DNA from: Zavarzinella sp.
GTDB lineage: Bacteria > Planctomycetota > Planctomycetia > Gemmatales > Gemmataceae
NCBI GenBank assembly: GCA_041399155.1
Contig: JAWKTI010000002.1
Coordinates: forward strand, 682,001 to 746,000
Length of the DNA: 64,000 nt
Direction of reading: 5' to 3'
Shown here: positions 23,156 through 32,164 of the stretch, piece after piece
How the letters are laid out: each line of letters begins with the position of its first letter
Position numbering within the stretch: position 1 is the stretch's first letter
The notes under the pieces: model-generated
Database searches by the model: none
What the model saw: only the letters and a program-made list of their open reading frames with translations
What the model was told of the DNA's origin: nothing
Made by a program: the position numbers and the translations under genes

Positions 23156-23884
23156 TTATTTTAGTTCTTTGATGCGGATATTCTTGTATCGCACAAAGTT
23201 TTTGGTCCAGTCACCCCCACCGTGGACCTGTAAGGCCACGTGGCCTGCGTCCGGGCGGCGTTTTTCGGTATCCTGATATTCCATAAACTTCACCCCGTTA
23301 ATCCAAGTGGTAATTTTTGGTGGGTTGTTTTCGATGCGGGCGTGCAGTTCATTCCATTGACCATGTTTCCACAATTCTGGCCACTTCTTGGGATCAATCG
23401 GCAACTTAAATGGTGCATCCTGGGGTTTGATTTCTGTCACTTCTTTGCCAAAGTTGAAATTGCGGATGTGCGGTTTTCCACCCATCCCTTCACCGTAAAT
23501 GCCCATCAAATTTCCATTGGCATGGTAGTCGATCATGCACTGATAGCACTTACCATCGTCGCTGCTCCGCAGAAACAGGCCACTATCCGGTCCGAAATCG
23601 TTGTTCATTTCCAGCTTGATTTCAAAGTTGCTATATAACTTATTGGTAATGATGATGCCGCCATTTCCAGGAACATCCTGGGAGCCTACGATGGCACCAT
23701 TTTCAACGACCCATTTGCCGCCTGATTTATTCTTGGAGGTGCGGCTGTGGCCAGTTTTCGCACTGATTGTCCAACCTTCGAGGGTTTTCCCATCGAAAAT
23801 GGTCACAAAACCATCATCGGCACCCAATGTTACGGTGGTGCCCACGCACAGTGCGACAAAACTCGAAAATAATTTCTTCAACAT
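23156..23884 (-). CDS. Secreted DUF1080 protein (3-keto-disaccharide hydrolase family)
   Basis: Protein of 242 residues with a signal peptide (about 1-21, ending TVTLGA) followed by a single DUF1080 jelly-roll domain. The opening DGFVTIFDGKTLEGWT and the middle NFEIKLEMNNDFGPDSGLFL are typical for this family. DUF1080 proteins are abundant in planctomycetes and are linked to glycan breakdown, with some members cleaving 3-keto-glycosides. This one has no extra domain and no sugar-oxidoreductase partner nearby. An AGGAG ribosome site precedes the ATG. Confidence 0.88.
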   Translation of the reverse strand: MLKKLFSSFVALCVGTTVTLGADDGFVTIFDGKTLEGWTISAKTGHSRTSKNKSGGKWVVENGAIVGSQDVPGNGGIIITNKLYSNFEIKLEMNNDFGPDSGLFLRSSDDGKCYQCMIDYHANGNLMGIYGEGMGGKPHIRNFNFGKEVTEIKPQDAPFKLPIDPKKWPELWKHGQWNELHARIENNPPKITTWINGVKFMEYQDTEKRRPDAGHVALQVHGGGDWTKNFVRYKNIRIKELK

Positions 23885-23907
23885 CGAACATTACTCCTGG
23901 AAGAGGA

Positions 23908-25065
23908 TTAGGATTCCTTCATCTTTCTCGGCCCACCTGCGGGGCTGACAAAGGGATGATTCTCAAAAAGAGTTAATTTTTTTGAATTTTCTTTGATCGT
24001 TTTCTGGTATTTCTTTGTGCCATTCCGCTGATCAAACTGTGCAGCAATTTCCTGCAACTGGCTGATGCACCAATCGGTCAATTCTTTTGTGGAAACTTTT
24101 CCTTTGACGGATGGCACTGGTAACGAATCTGGCAGGCGAATTGACAACTGCTGGTGGTTTTCCTGTGTCTGTACCAGCAGATAAACATGCACTCCGCAGA
24201 GAAAATAGAATCGGGATTCCAGTGCGAACGCATCCATCGCGGTGGGCAGGTGTTTTTCGATGATGCGGGTTGCAGCGACCAGATTATTTGTCAGAGCTAA
24301 AAACCGAATGTGGTGCCCCAGGGTCACCAGCAGATTTCCACGCCCACGAACCAGCGGGTAGCCGCGTCGATGGCAGATGATTGCTTCTTCAATGTTGCCC
24401 AATTGAAAATGGCTCATCATCGCCCACCCCAGCGTGGTATGTGGGACAGTGGAGCAGGACATATGATCCTCCAGAATCGGTTTCACCTGTTCAAGAGCAC
24501 TGTCGTATTTCGATTTGTTGTACAGTGTGGCACCCACGGAGTTGATTTCACAGGCATTACAATTACTGAGTATATCTCTTGGCAATTCGGCCATTTTTTT
24601 TGATGCTGTATCGGCTTCTTTTGTGCGATCAAGCGAACGCATCACCGATGCATAACTGGACCAGTAACCGTGCATGCCTGCGCCGTACGATTCATAGCGT
24701 GTTTTCATATCCGCAAGCAGCTCCAGAATTTTTTCAGCCGATATCGTGGGAAAGTCGCAAATATCGGTGACCACCCATTTGTATTTCCAAAGCAGGCTGT
24801 AGTAGTTGTAGGATTCCGGATCGGCATCGTAGGTTGCCAGGCACCACGGAAAATGAACCACCATTAGTTCGGGCTTGCCAGCCAATACTGCCGAATCGAT
24901 CAGATACATTCGCACATCATATGCCAGGGGGACATCTCCCAGTTCATCAGCAAGCTGCACTGCCTGTTCGAGCAATGCCACCTTGGTTTCCCCATCGGGC
25001 ATCATGTAGGATAGATCCATTAACTTGTCGATCGTTGCCCGTTTATCAAGTCCGGATGATTCCAT
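23908..25065 (-). CDS. TPR-like helical-repeat protein, paralogue A
   Basis: Cytosolic protein of 385 residues, all helical with TPR-like spacing (KVALLEQAVQLADELGDVPLA, DSALEQVKPILEDH, IEEAIICHRRGYPLVRG). It is a paralogue of the upstream gene: they share LLxxAxxxA near the start, the WC-x-YD-x-(N/D)PE segment, LLxDMKxRYE and a DxRNGxxxYxxxLKxx tail. The C-terminus is basic and Pro-rich. The function is unknown; the resemblance to eukaryote-style TPR scaffolds suggests protein binding. It lies 34 bp after its paralogue in the same direction, probably one transcript. Confidence 0.7.
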   Translation of the reverse strand: MESSGLDKRATIDKLMDLSYMMPDGETKVALLEQAVQLADELGDVPLAYDVRMYLIDSAVLAGKPELMVVHFPWCLATYDADPESYNYYSLLWKYKWVVTDICDFPTISAEKILELLADMKTRYESYGAGMHGYWSSYASVMRSLDRTKEADTASKKMAELPRDILSNCNACEINSVGATLYNKSKYDSALEQVKPILEDHMSCSTVPHTTLGWAMMSHFQLGNIEEAIICHRRGYPLVRGRGNLLVTLGHHIRFLALTNNLVAATRIIEKHLPTAMDAFALESRFYFLCGVHVYLLVQTQENHQQLSIRLPDSLPVPSVKGKVSTKELTDWCISQLQEIAAQFDQRNGTKKYQKTIKENSKKLTLFENHPFVSPAGGPRKMKES

Positions 25066-25099
25066 GGGATTACTCAGTTGATGTGGTATAACCTGAACA

Positions 25100-26155
25100 T
25101 CAAAGTAGTTGCAGATGCTTTTTCAACAATTCTTCAAAGTAATTGTTTCCATTCCGTTTGTCAAACAGTTCCGTAAGTTGGTGGGACTGATTCAGTAGGT
25201 AAGTACTCAACTCTGCAGAGGTATTGCCTGACAGTCCTAATTGTTCAGCTACTTTGTGTGGGATTTCTGCAATTCCTGCGTTGATGAGGGCTGGACCAAG
25301 GATACAGGCTCTCAGAAAGTAGATCAGCTTGGCATAAAATCGCACTGACTGGCTGGCAATGGATGTCCAGTGTGCGCCAATTTCAAGTGCCTCATCAAAC
25401 TGTTTCGTTAACGCCAGATAGGCGATATGTTCGCCAATGCGGTCTACCTGGCGTTCTTCCTGACGGTTGCATTCATAGCCAATGATGTGCATTTCCTGTG
25501 CAAGTTCCAAATTACCTGCCTGCCATGTCTGGATCAACAATTGGCTGCATACCTCGCCACGAGAGTGGGCGGTGCCTCGACGGCCTTTCAGGATCGGCTG
25601 GGCTTTTTTCAAGGCCGCTTCGTACTGACCCATGCGGGAGAGGTGGTTGATTGTAAAATCGAGTTCAGAATCCTTGCCATCGGAAAACTCATCATTGGGC
25701 AAGGTGGGCCAGATCTGATAGGCACTATCTGCCGCAGCCAAATCCCCCAGGACCGGGAAAACATTCATTTCCAGCACATAACAGGGGCGTAATGACAGCC
25801 CTGCATTTTCGTAGCGAACTTTCATATCGGATAACAACTGGGTTACCTGGGCAACAGGAATATCCTGAAAGCCACCCAATTCATTGATTACCCAGCGGTA
25901 CGCCCAGAGAAAGTGGTGGGAATACTGTTCGGGATTGCGGTCGTATCGTTCAATGCACCAGGCAAACGCCAGTGAAAGGAGGTCGCCACGGCCCGCTTCA
26001 AGTCCCACTTCCATGAGCGTGGAATGCAGGGCAAATTGAAATTGTTCCGATTCGTCGATGGCGGCGATTCGAATCGCTTTCTGAAGGAGTTCTAATTTTT
26101 CTTCCCCAATTGGTAGTGAAAGTGATTGTTCGTAAAGGTCTACGGCTCTGTCCAT
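25100..26155 (-). CDS. TPR-like helical-repeat protein, paralogue B
   Basis: Protein of 351 residues, built of TPR-like helical repeats with no signal peptide or membrane helix. It shares blocks with the downstream paralogue: KLELLQKAIRIA, WCIERYDRNPEQY, LLSDMKVRYENAG, and a C-terminal DKRNGNNYFEELLKKHL. No catalytic motif is visible. The start was placed at the ATG at 26155 behind AAAGG; a TTG three codons upstream is possible. The pair comes from a tandem duplication that has diverged strongly. Its relation to the DEAD-box helicase gene, 59 bp upstream on the same strand, is unclear. Confidence 0.7.
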   Translation of the reverse strand: MDRAVDLYEQSLSLPIGEEKLELLQKAIRIAAIDESEQFQFALHSTLMEVGLEAGRGDLLSLAFAWCIERYDRNPEQYSHHFLWAYRWVINELGGFQDIPVAQVTQLLSDMKVRYENAGLSLRPCYVLEMNVFPVLGDLAAADSAYQIWPTLPNDEFSDGKDSELDFTINHLSRMGQYEAALKKAQPILKGRRGTAHSRGEVCSQLLIQTWQAGNLELAQEMHIIGYECNRQEERQVDRIGEHIAYLALTKQFDEALEIGAHWTSIASQSVRFYAKLIYFLRACILGPALINAGIAEIPHKVAEQLGLSGNTSAELSTYLLNQSHQLTELFDKRNGNNYFEELLKKHLQLL

Positions 26156-26214
26156 GGGGAACAACCTTTTGCAAGAAGGATGTTATATTAACAGTCGATT
26201 ATATAAATGATCGA

Positions 26215-27975
26215 TTAATATCCGCCACGTGGGGCACGATCGGCACGCACATGCACCTTTCTGCCTTTAATGCGGGCACCATCCATTACTTCAATCACAT
26301 AACCAGCCAGTTCCTGGGGTACTTCGACCAGAGCAAAGCGATCGGTCAGATCGATTGTGCCCAGATCTTTCCCAGCGATGCCAGTTTCGTTGGCAATGGC
26401 ACCGACCAGATCACCAGGGCCAACGCGTGCGTCACGGCCAATGCCAAAATAGAGCTTGGACATACCCTTGGCACTGGGACGACCACCTGCTTTTTTCCGT
26501 TCGTAAGTTCCCCCACCTGCACTGGGGCTGCCACCTCGCATTGGTCGGTCGTTTACCGGGCCACTGCGATAGGCATTTGGGATATCAGCGGTTTCTTCTT
26601 TCACCACAGGTTCTGCCAGCAAAGTCAACGCCGCATGCAGCAATTGCTGTGCGGTGTATTCATTTGCCAAATCACCCAACAGGCGGGCTAATTCCCCACT
26701 TTCGGCAGGTGATTTCAGCGCTTCCTGTAGTTTTTCGCGGGTGCGTTGCTGGCGGGCTTCCTGCAACTGCTTGTTCGTGGGAACAGATTCGATGGTCAGG
26801 TTGGTTTTCAGCAGTCGTTCGATCTGCTTCAACAACCCCTGTTCCCGTGGAGTGGCTAGGGTAATCGCAACACCTGCACGTCCGGCTCGACCCACCCGAC
26901 CGGTGCGGTGGACGTAGGCTTCCGCCTGTTGTGGCACATCAAAATTAATCACGTGCGATAAATGAGAAATATCTAATCCGCGAGCGGCAATATCGGTGGC
27001 AATCAACAGGTCGGCATTTTCGCTACGAAAACGCTTCATCACGCGGTCACGTTGTTCCTGCGACATCCCACCGTGCAGTGCAAGGGGTTGGAAATTGCGT
27101 TGATGCAGCATTTCAGTCAATTCATCTGCTGCAGAGCGGGTCTGGCAGAAAATAATTGCCGAAGTGGGGCGTTCCACATCTAAAACGCGTGCCAAAGCGG
27201 CCAACTTGTGTTCACGCTTCACCATGTAAACAACCTGGCGGACGCGGGCTTCTTCACCAGGGGCAGTTTGCTCACGGGCCACCTGCACGCGGATCGGATT
27301 TTTGAGGTGGCGTTGGGCCATCTGTTCGATCCGTGGGGGCATGGTTGCCGAAAAGAGCATTGTCTGGCGTTCAGCGGGTGTTTCAGCCAGAATGGCGTCA
27401 ATATCTTCTGCGAAGCCCATGTCGAGCATTTCGTCAGCTTCATCCAGCACCACAGCACGCACAGTGTTCAGGGCCAGTTTTCCTTGACGCACCAGGTCGA
27501 GTGCACGGCCGGGGGTGGCAACAATAATTTGTGCCCCACGTCGGATCGCTTTGATCTGGTCTGCGTAGCTGGAACCGCCGTAGACAGCCAGCACTTCCAG
27601 ATTGGCTTTCGAGCTGTACTTGGCGAAAGATTTTGCTACCTGGATTGCTAATTCCCGAGTGGGGATCAGCACCAGAACAGAGACACTTTTGCGGGCAGTG
27701 CTGTCATTGAGCAGGCGATGAATAATGGGCAGTGCAAAGGCGGCTGTTTTGCCGGTTCCTGTACCTGCTAATCCTACTAAGTCCTTGCCCAGCAAGAGGC
27801 TGGGGATTGCTTCGCGTTGGATTGGGCTGGGGATCGTGTAGTCGAGCGCAGCCAGGACGCGTGCATCCAGCGCCATTTCTGCGAAACCGTTTTGTGGTTG
27901 TTCTGAGTTGTTGCTGATCTGATCGTTCAAGCCTAGGTCCGCGCTGTTTTCAATAGTCGTTTCGATGGGTAACAT
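26215..27975 (-). CDS. DEAD-box ATP-dependent RNA helicase (DeaD/CsdA-like)
   Basis: Protein of 586 residues with all DEAD-box motifs in order: Q motif (TIPSPIQREAIP), AGTGTGKT (Walker A), PTRELA, TPGR, DEAD in VVLDEADEMLDMGF, SATMP, and HRTGRVGRAGRAG. A Gly/Ser/Arg-rich linker (about 470-505) joins a C-terminal RNA-binding domain of the DbpA type (KLYFGIGRDARVGPGDLVGA... KGRKVHVRAD). Expected role: unwinding RNA in ribosome assembly or mRNA decay, often needed at low temperature. No ribosome site precedes the ATG. The 369-bp upstream gap is long enough for a leader, as known for csdA-type genes, but no cold-box-like element was recognised. Confidence 0.9.
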   Translation of the reverse strand: MLPIETTIENSADLGLNDQISNNSEQPQNGFAEMALDARVLAALDYTIPSPIQREAIPSLLLGKDLVGLAGTGTGKTAAFALPIIHRLLNDSTARKSVSVLVLIPTRELAIQVAKSFAKYSSKANLEVLAVYGGSSYADQIKAIRRGAQIIVATPGRALDLVRQGKLALNTVRAVVLDEADEMLDMGFAEDIDAILAETPAERQTMLFSATMPPRIEQMAQRHLKNPIRVQVAREQTAPGEEARVRQVVYMVKREHKLAALARVLDVERPTSAIIFCQTRSAADELTEMLHQRNFQPLALHGGMSQEQRDRVMKRFRSENADLLIATDIAARGLDISHLSHVINFDVPQQAEAYVHRTGRVGRAGRAGVAITLATPREQGLLKQIERLLKTNLTIESVPTNKQLQEARQQRTREKLQEALKSPAESGELARLLGDLANEYTAQQLLHAALTLLAEPVVKEETADIPNAYRSGPVNDRPMRGGSPSAGGGTYERKKAGGRPSAKGMSKLYFGIGRDARVGPGDLVGAIANETGIAGKDLGTIDLTDRFALVEVPQELAGYVIEVMDGARIKGRKVHVRADRAPRGGY

Positions 27976-28344
27976 TCCGTATTGTTAAGTCAAACAAGAT
28001 TACTGCCAAACTGTTGGCGCAATCGCTTCGAGATCGTCTATACATTGATGGGTTGTCACACCAAGTGGCCACATCTCTGTTCCCACCAATCAAACGAATC
28101 ATTTATCCTATAGGACAACCACCTGTTTACGAGGGTGATCGATATTTTTCCAATTTTTGTTATTTTCCCTTTCCGTGGGAAAGATCAACTCAGCCAGAAA
28201 TTGGTGCAATTTCACCTAAGTAACATATCTGGAAGGGGTTACGGTGCAAGAATACCCGCACGTGCAACTCCCTTCCATTGTGGTATTGGATGGATACCCT
28301 ACAATAATGGATTCACTAATTTGGACCAGGAGTGATCATCCAGG
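27976..28344. other. Divergent intergenic region, DEAD helicase / XPB helicase
   Basis: This 369-bp stretch separates two divergently transcribed helicase genes and must hold both promoters. No gene, strong dyad or obvious -35/-10 pair was found. AT-rich patches at about 28092-28117 and 28138-28172 are the likeliest promoter areas. Confidence 0.5.
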
Positions 28345-30084
28345 ATGGCAACCAGTCGCGTCTCACCCACTTTTGATCCGTTGAATCCGCTTGTCGTCCA
28401 GCCAGATCGTACCATTCTGGTGGAAACATACAGCCCCAAGTATGATGATGCCCGCGATGCAATTGCTCCGTTTGCGGAATTGCAGAAAAGTCCGGAACAT
28501 ATCCATACTTATGCAATCAGCAATCTTTCATTATGGAATGCTGCCGCTGCGGGGATGACCGCCCAGGAAATGATCCTGGTGCTGGAAAAGTTCACGAAAT
28601 TCCCACTACCGGCGAATATTCCCAGTGATATTATTGAGACCGTGTCTCGATATGGCCGGATTCGCCTCGAACGATTGGATGATCAATCTCTGTCGATGAT
28701 CTGCGAAGATTTAGCACTTCTGGAAGAAATTTCGCGCCAGCCCAAGGTAAAAGAGTATCTGGCAGAAAAATTGAGTGCCACCAGTTACCGGATCCATGCT
28801 GGCCACCGTGGGGTGTTGAAACTGGCACTGATTCTGGTGGGGTATCCCGCAGAAGATCTGGCTGGTTACGTTGATGGTGCCCCACTGCCATGTGCGTTGC
28901 GACAACACACGCGCGCTGGGCTGCCATTCCATGTGCGGGATTATCAGTTAGAATCTGCCAACATCTTTCATGCATCTGGCAACGTCCGTGGTGGCAGTGG
29001 CGTCATTGTGCTGCCGTGCGGAGCGGGCAAAACGGTTGTGGGCATCGTCGCGATGACGATGGTCCAGCGTTCGACGCTGGTTCTTACCACCAGTGTGACT
29101 GCGGTTAAGCAATGGCGACGTGAAATTCTGGATAAAACCGATCTGCGTGATGAAGACGTCGCAGAGTATACAGGTGAATCGAAAGAGATTGCCCAGGTAA
29201 CGGTTGCCACCTACCAGATTATCACCTATCGACCGGATAAAAATGAGAATTTCCCCCACTTCAAGCTGTTTGAAGAACGGGACTGGGGCCTGATCATTTA
29301 TGACGAAGTCCACTTGTTGCCCGCACCGGTTTTTCGGGTGACTGCTCAGATTCAAGCCCGCCGACGATTGGGTCTGACTGCCACTCTGGTGCGGGAAGAT
29401 GGTCGCGAAGGGGATGTTTTTAGTCTGATCGGTCCAAAAAAGTACGATGTACCATGGCGGGATCTGGAATCGCAGGGGTGGATCGCTTCCGCCGTCTGTG
29501 CTGAAATTCGCGTCAGTTTGCCCCACGAACTGCGAATGGAATACGCACTGGCCGAGTTACGCAATAAATATCGGATTGCCAGTGACAATGAAAGCAAAGA
29601 CGAGGTCATTGCCCGGCTGCTCGAAAAACACGCCCACGAACGGGTGCTGATTATCGGGCAGTATCTCAGTCAGCTTCGTAGAGTCGCAAAGCGTTTTGAT
29701 GTGCCGTTGATTACCGGATCTACCCCAAACTCGGAACGCGAAATACTTTATGGCGATTTTCGTCTGGGGAAAGTCAAGCACCTGGTCCTGTCCAAGGTGG
29801 GCAATTTCGCTATCGATCTGCCCGATGCCAATGTGCTGATCCAGATTTCGGGCACATTTGGTTCCAGACAGGAAGAAGCCCAGCGATTAGGTCGGGTGCT
29901 GCGTCCCAAAACAGGTGGGGAAGGTGCCTACTTCTATACTTTGGTCACACGCGACTCCCGCGAGCAGGAGTTTGCACAACACCGTCAGATGTTTTTGACG
30001 GAACAGGGCTATAGCTACCGAATTATGGATGAACTGGATGCCGCCCAGCAGGAATCATTAAAGAAAAATGAGAAGCTGAGTTGA
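28345..30084 (+). CDS. XPB-like SF2 DNA helicase
   Basis: Protein of 579 residues. The N-terminal ~180 residues match the XPB/Ssl2 helicase N-domain in position. The SF2 core follows: VLPCGAGKT (Lys229) as Walker A, the DEVH box at 320-323 (IIYDEVHLLP, the XPB form), RRLGLTATLVREDG and the C-terminal helicase half ending SRQEEAQRLGRVLRPK. Bacterial XPB homologues occur in scattered phyla; the eukaryotic and archaeal relatives unwind DNA in repair and promoter opening. The RED element (REDG) is kept. No Bax1-type nuclease gene is adjacent. The 3' end faces the small cREC-like gene with a 4-bp gap. Confidence 0.88.
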   Translation: MATSRVSPTFDPLNPLVVQPDRTILVETYSPKYDDARDAIAPFAELQKSPEHIHTYAISNLSLWNAAAAGMTAQEMILVLEKFTKFPLPANIPSDIIETVSRYGRIRLERLDDQSLSMICEDLALLEEISRQPKVKEYLAEKLSATSYRIHAGHRGVLKLALILVGYPAEDLAGYVDGAPLPCALRQHTRAGLPFHVRDYQLESANIFHASGNVRGGSGVIVLPCGAGKTVVGIVAMTMVQRSTLVLTTSVTAVKQWRREILDKTDLRDEDVAEYTGESKEIAQVTVATYQIITYRPDKNENFPHFKLFEERDWGLIIYDEVHLLPAPVFRVTAQIQARRRLGLTATLVREDGREGDVFSLIGPKKYDVPWRDLESQGWIASAVCAEIRVSLPHELRMEYALAELRNKYRIASDNESKDEVIARLLEKHAHERVLIIGQYLSQLRRVAKRFDVPLITGSTPNSEREILYGDFRLGKVKHLVLSKVGNFAIDLPDANVLIQISGTFGSRQEEAQRLGRVLRPKTGGEGAYFYTLVTRDSREQEFAQHRQMFLTEQGYSYRIMDELDAAQQESLKKNEKLS

Positions 30085-30088
30085 TGTT

Positions 30089-30439
30089 TTACTCCACGTG
30101 AGAACGATTTTCATTTTCATCCCAGAAGCGATCCGCATTTCTCATAGCCTGCTCCATATTTTTGGCACCAACTGAATTTTTGGAATGAACTGCCCAGACA
30201 ATTCTTGGCATTGCCCCATGAAAAGCTTGTTCTTCGATCCACCTGGCAACATCCATTCCAGTGCCCGCAGATGGTGGTCCCAGATCATGATCCAAAGAAA
30301 TGGATTCGATGTTTCCCTGTTGTAGGTAATGGATTGCCATTGTGGCCGTTTTCACCCAGATTTCATCGCCTTCTGCCCCAAACCAATCCTGGATGCTGGG
30401 GTCTTTTGGGTCCCGCTCATCGTCCAACCAGAGTTTCAT
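30089..30439 (-). CDS. Small cREC-like (cyclic-phosphate receiver-like) protein
   Basis: Protein of 116 residues with a receiver-like fold: MKLWLDDERDP at the start and SLDHDLGPPSAGTGMDVA in the middle, with the WLDDERxP and LDHDLG wording of the cREC family, proposed from comparative genomics to handle cyclic phosphates or nucleotides. It is not a two-component receiver: the acidic pair and the LDHD motif differ and no output domain follows. The ATG at 30439 behind AGGAAA was preferred over a TTG two codons upstream. Cytosolic. Its partner is unknown; the XPB helicase converges on it. Confidence 0.65.
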   Translation of the reverse strand: MKLWLDDERDPKDPSIQDWFGAEGDEIWVKTATMAIHYLQQGNIESISLDHDLGPPSAGTGMDVARWIEEQAFHGAMPRIVWAVHSKNSVGAKNMEQAMRNADRFWDENENRSHVE

Positions 30440-30611
30440 CTTCAAATTTCCTGGAAATAAAGATTCACAGCGAGTGCAGATCGACTTTTACAACTATATC
30501 CAGAATAGTATTGGAAGATCGGATTCTACTTAAAAACCTTTCTAAAAACATGCCTTTGCAATTTTTCCCCGATCGGGTATCCCCAAGTTTCGATTGAATT
30601 GAACTACGGCG

Positions 30612-31247
30612 ATGTTAAATCTGTTGGATTTATTGGGAATTGGCCTGTTCGGAGTCAGCGGGTGCATCAGTGCGGCCCGCAAAAACTTCGATCTGGTGGG
30701 TGTTTGCGTCGTCGCATTGGTCACCGCGGTCGGTGGCGGTACCCTTCGCGATCTGTTATTAGATCGCCATCCAATCCTCTGGATCCGCAACCCAGTTTAT
30801 CTGTATGTCATCTTTTCTGCCATCCCACTGACCTGGATTTATACCCGATACCGGAGTACCCCGAATCAGTTGTTACTGGTCGCGGATGCTATTGGGCTTT
30901 CTGTTTACAGCATCCTTGGTGTGCAGGCAGCCCAATCAATGGGGCATGCGGGGCTGGTAGCCATTATTATGGGTGTGATGACAGGCACGGCTGGTGGGGT
31001 CATTCGGGATGTTATCTGCAATGATGTGCCGATTCTGTTTCAAGGTGGGTACCTGTATGCCACCGCTTCATTTGCCGGCTGCCTGGTATACATCATCAGC
31101 GTTCACCTGGAATTGCCTAAACAGGTTTCCGTTGCCAGTGGGATGCTGTTAATTCTGATGCTAAGAACAATTTCGATTGTTTATCGCTGGAATCTGCCCG
31201 CCTTTCAGATCATTATTCCAACCAAAACCAACAACAAGGGGATCTAA
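30612..31247 (+). CDS. UPF0126/TRIC-like membrane channel protein
   Basis: Integral membrane protein of 211 residues with about seven hydrophobic helices in two related halves. Each half carries the family's glycine-rich motif: VTAVGGGTLRDLLLDRHP in the first and GTAGGVIRDVICNDVP in the second. This is the UPF0126 (YicG) family, related to trimeric intracellular cation channels, so cation conductance across the inner membrane is likely. Length and motif layout are normal. The stop codon overlaps the next start (TAATG), so the two genes are probably co-translated. Confidence 0.88.
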   Translation: MLNLLDLLGIGLFGVSGCISAARKNFDLVGVCVVALVTAVGGGTLRDLLLDRHPILWIRNPVYLYVIFSAIPLTWIYTRYRSTPNQLLLVADAIGLSVYSILGVQAAQSMGHAGLVAIIMGVMTGTAGGVIRDVICNDVPILFQGGYLYATASFAGCLVYIISVHLELPKQVSVASGMLLILMLRTISIVYRWNLPAFQIIIPTKTNNKGI

Positions 31248-31933
31248 TGAATACTTCGTTTCGCATCAGTTTATTGGCGGTTTGCCTGGCGTACGTGCCA
31301 GCGTTACCTGCAACCGAACCAGACCTGTCTACGCCCACTGCCACCGTACAATCGTTTTTTGCAGCCACCAAAGCCAATGATCTGGAACAGGCAAAAGCTT
31401 GCTGGATGATCAATGATCATAACGAATCAGGCATTCTGGAAGTGGCAATCGGGATGTCGATTACCTCCAGAAAATTAACGGAAATTGTGGGGAAACAGTT
31501 TGGTGCGGAAGGTGGAAAGTTGCTTGGCCGTTGGCGCAGAGCGCATTGCAGCGATTTGGCCATCAACTACTCTCTGGAACGACTGGCATTGGCAAAAACC
31601 GATATTACCAGTGAAAATGCCCGCGTGATTATCCCATGGCAGGATGGCGATGGGGAAAAAAATCCCGCATTCTTCATGGTGCGTGCACCACTGTTTCTGC
31701 GACAGGTGGAAGGAAAATGGAAGCTCGATGCCAATATTTTTCTCGGCACAGAAAAGCCAGAATCATTATTTCAGGGTGATGCAACGCCCTGGAAAGTCTG
31801 GCGAGATGAACGAATGGTGATGGAATCTCTGATCAGCCAGCTCGAGGCAGGTTCACTGCGAACTGTGACAGATTTTGAGAAGGAATTACAAGCAAAGGTA
31901 ACTGCGTTAAAAGCAAAATACGCCAGCAAATAA
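31247..31933 (+). CDS. Exported hypothetical protein
   Basis: Protein of 228 residues with a signal peptide (about 1-22, MNTSFRISLLAVCLAYVPAL). The mature part opens with LSTPTATVQSFFAATKANDLEQAKACW, which resembles the start of SnoaL/NTF2-like folds, then mixed alpha/beta sequence and a basic C-terminal helix. No catalytic motif is visible. It shares one base with the UPF0126 stop codon (TAATG). The context gives no clear function beyond probable co-expression with the channel. Confidence 0.7.
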   Translation: MNTSFRISLLAVCLAYVPALPATEPDLSTPTATVQSFFAATKANDLEQAKACWMINDHNESGILEVAIGMSITSRKLTEIVGKQFGAEGGKLLGRWRRAHCSDLAINYSLERLALAKTDITSENARVIIPWQDGDGEKNPAFFMVRAPLFLRQVEGKWKLDANIFLGTEKPESLFQGDATPWKVWRDERMVMESLISQLEAGSLRTVTDFEKELQAKVTALKAKYASK

Positions 31934-32164
31934 GTTGCTATCGTGTAATGCGCTTGAAAATTGAAGCATTTCTACTGCAATTCCCGTGGTTTGGCACGTT
32001 TCTCCCGATATTAAGGCTGTTGTCAGGTTTTTGGGATCGAAGTTGCTCATCTTGGATGATTTTCGCAATTGGCCCACCTGAAAGTGGGTCGCCGCCTGCC
32101 ATTTTCTGTGGTGCACGTAAAATAGCTTTTTGTCCAGAGCTCTGTTCACCCGGAAGGTTTTTTC

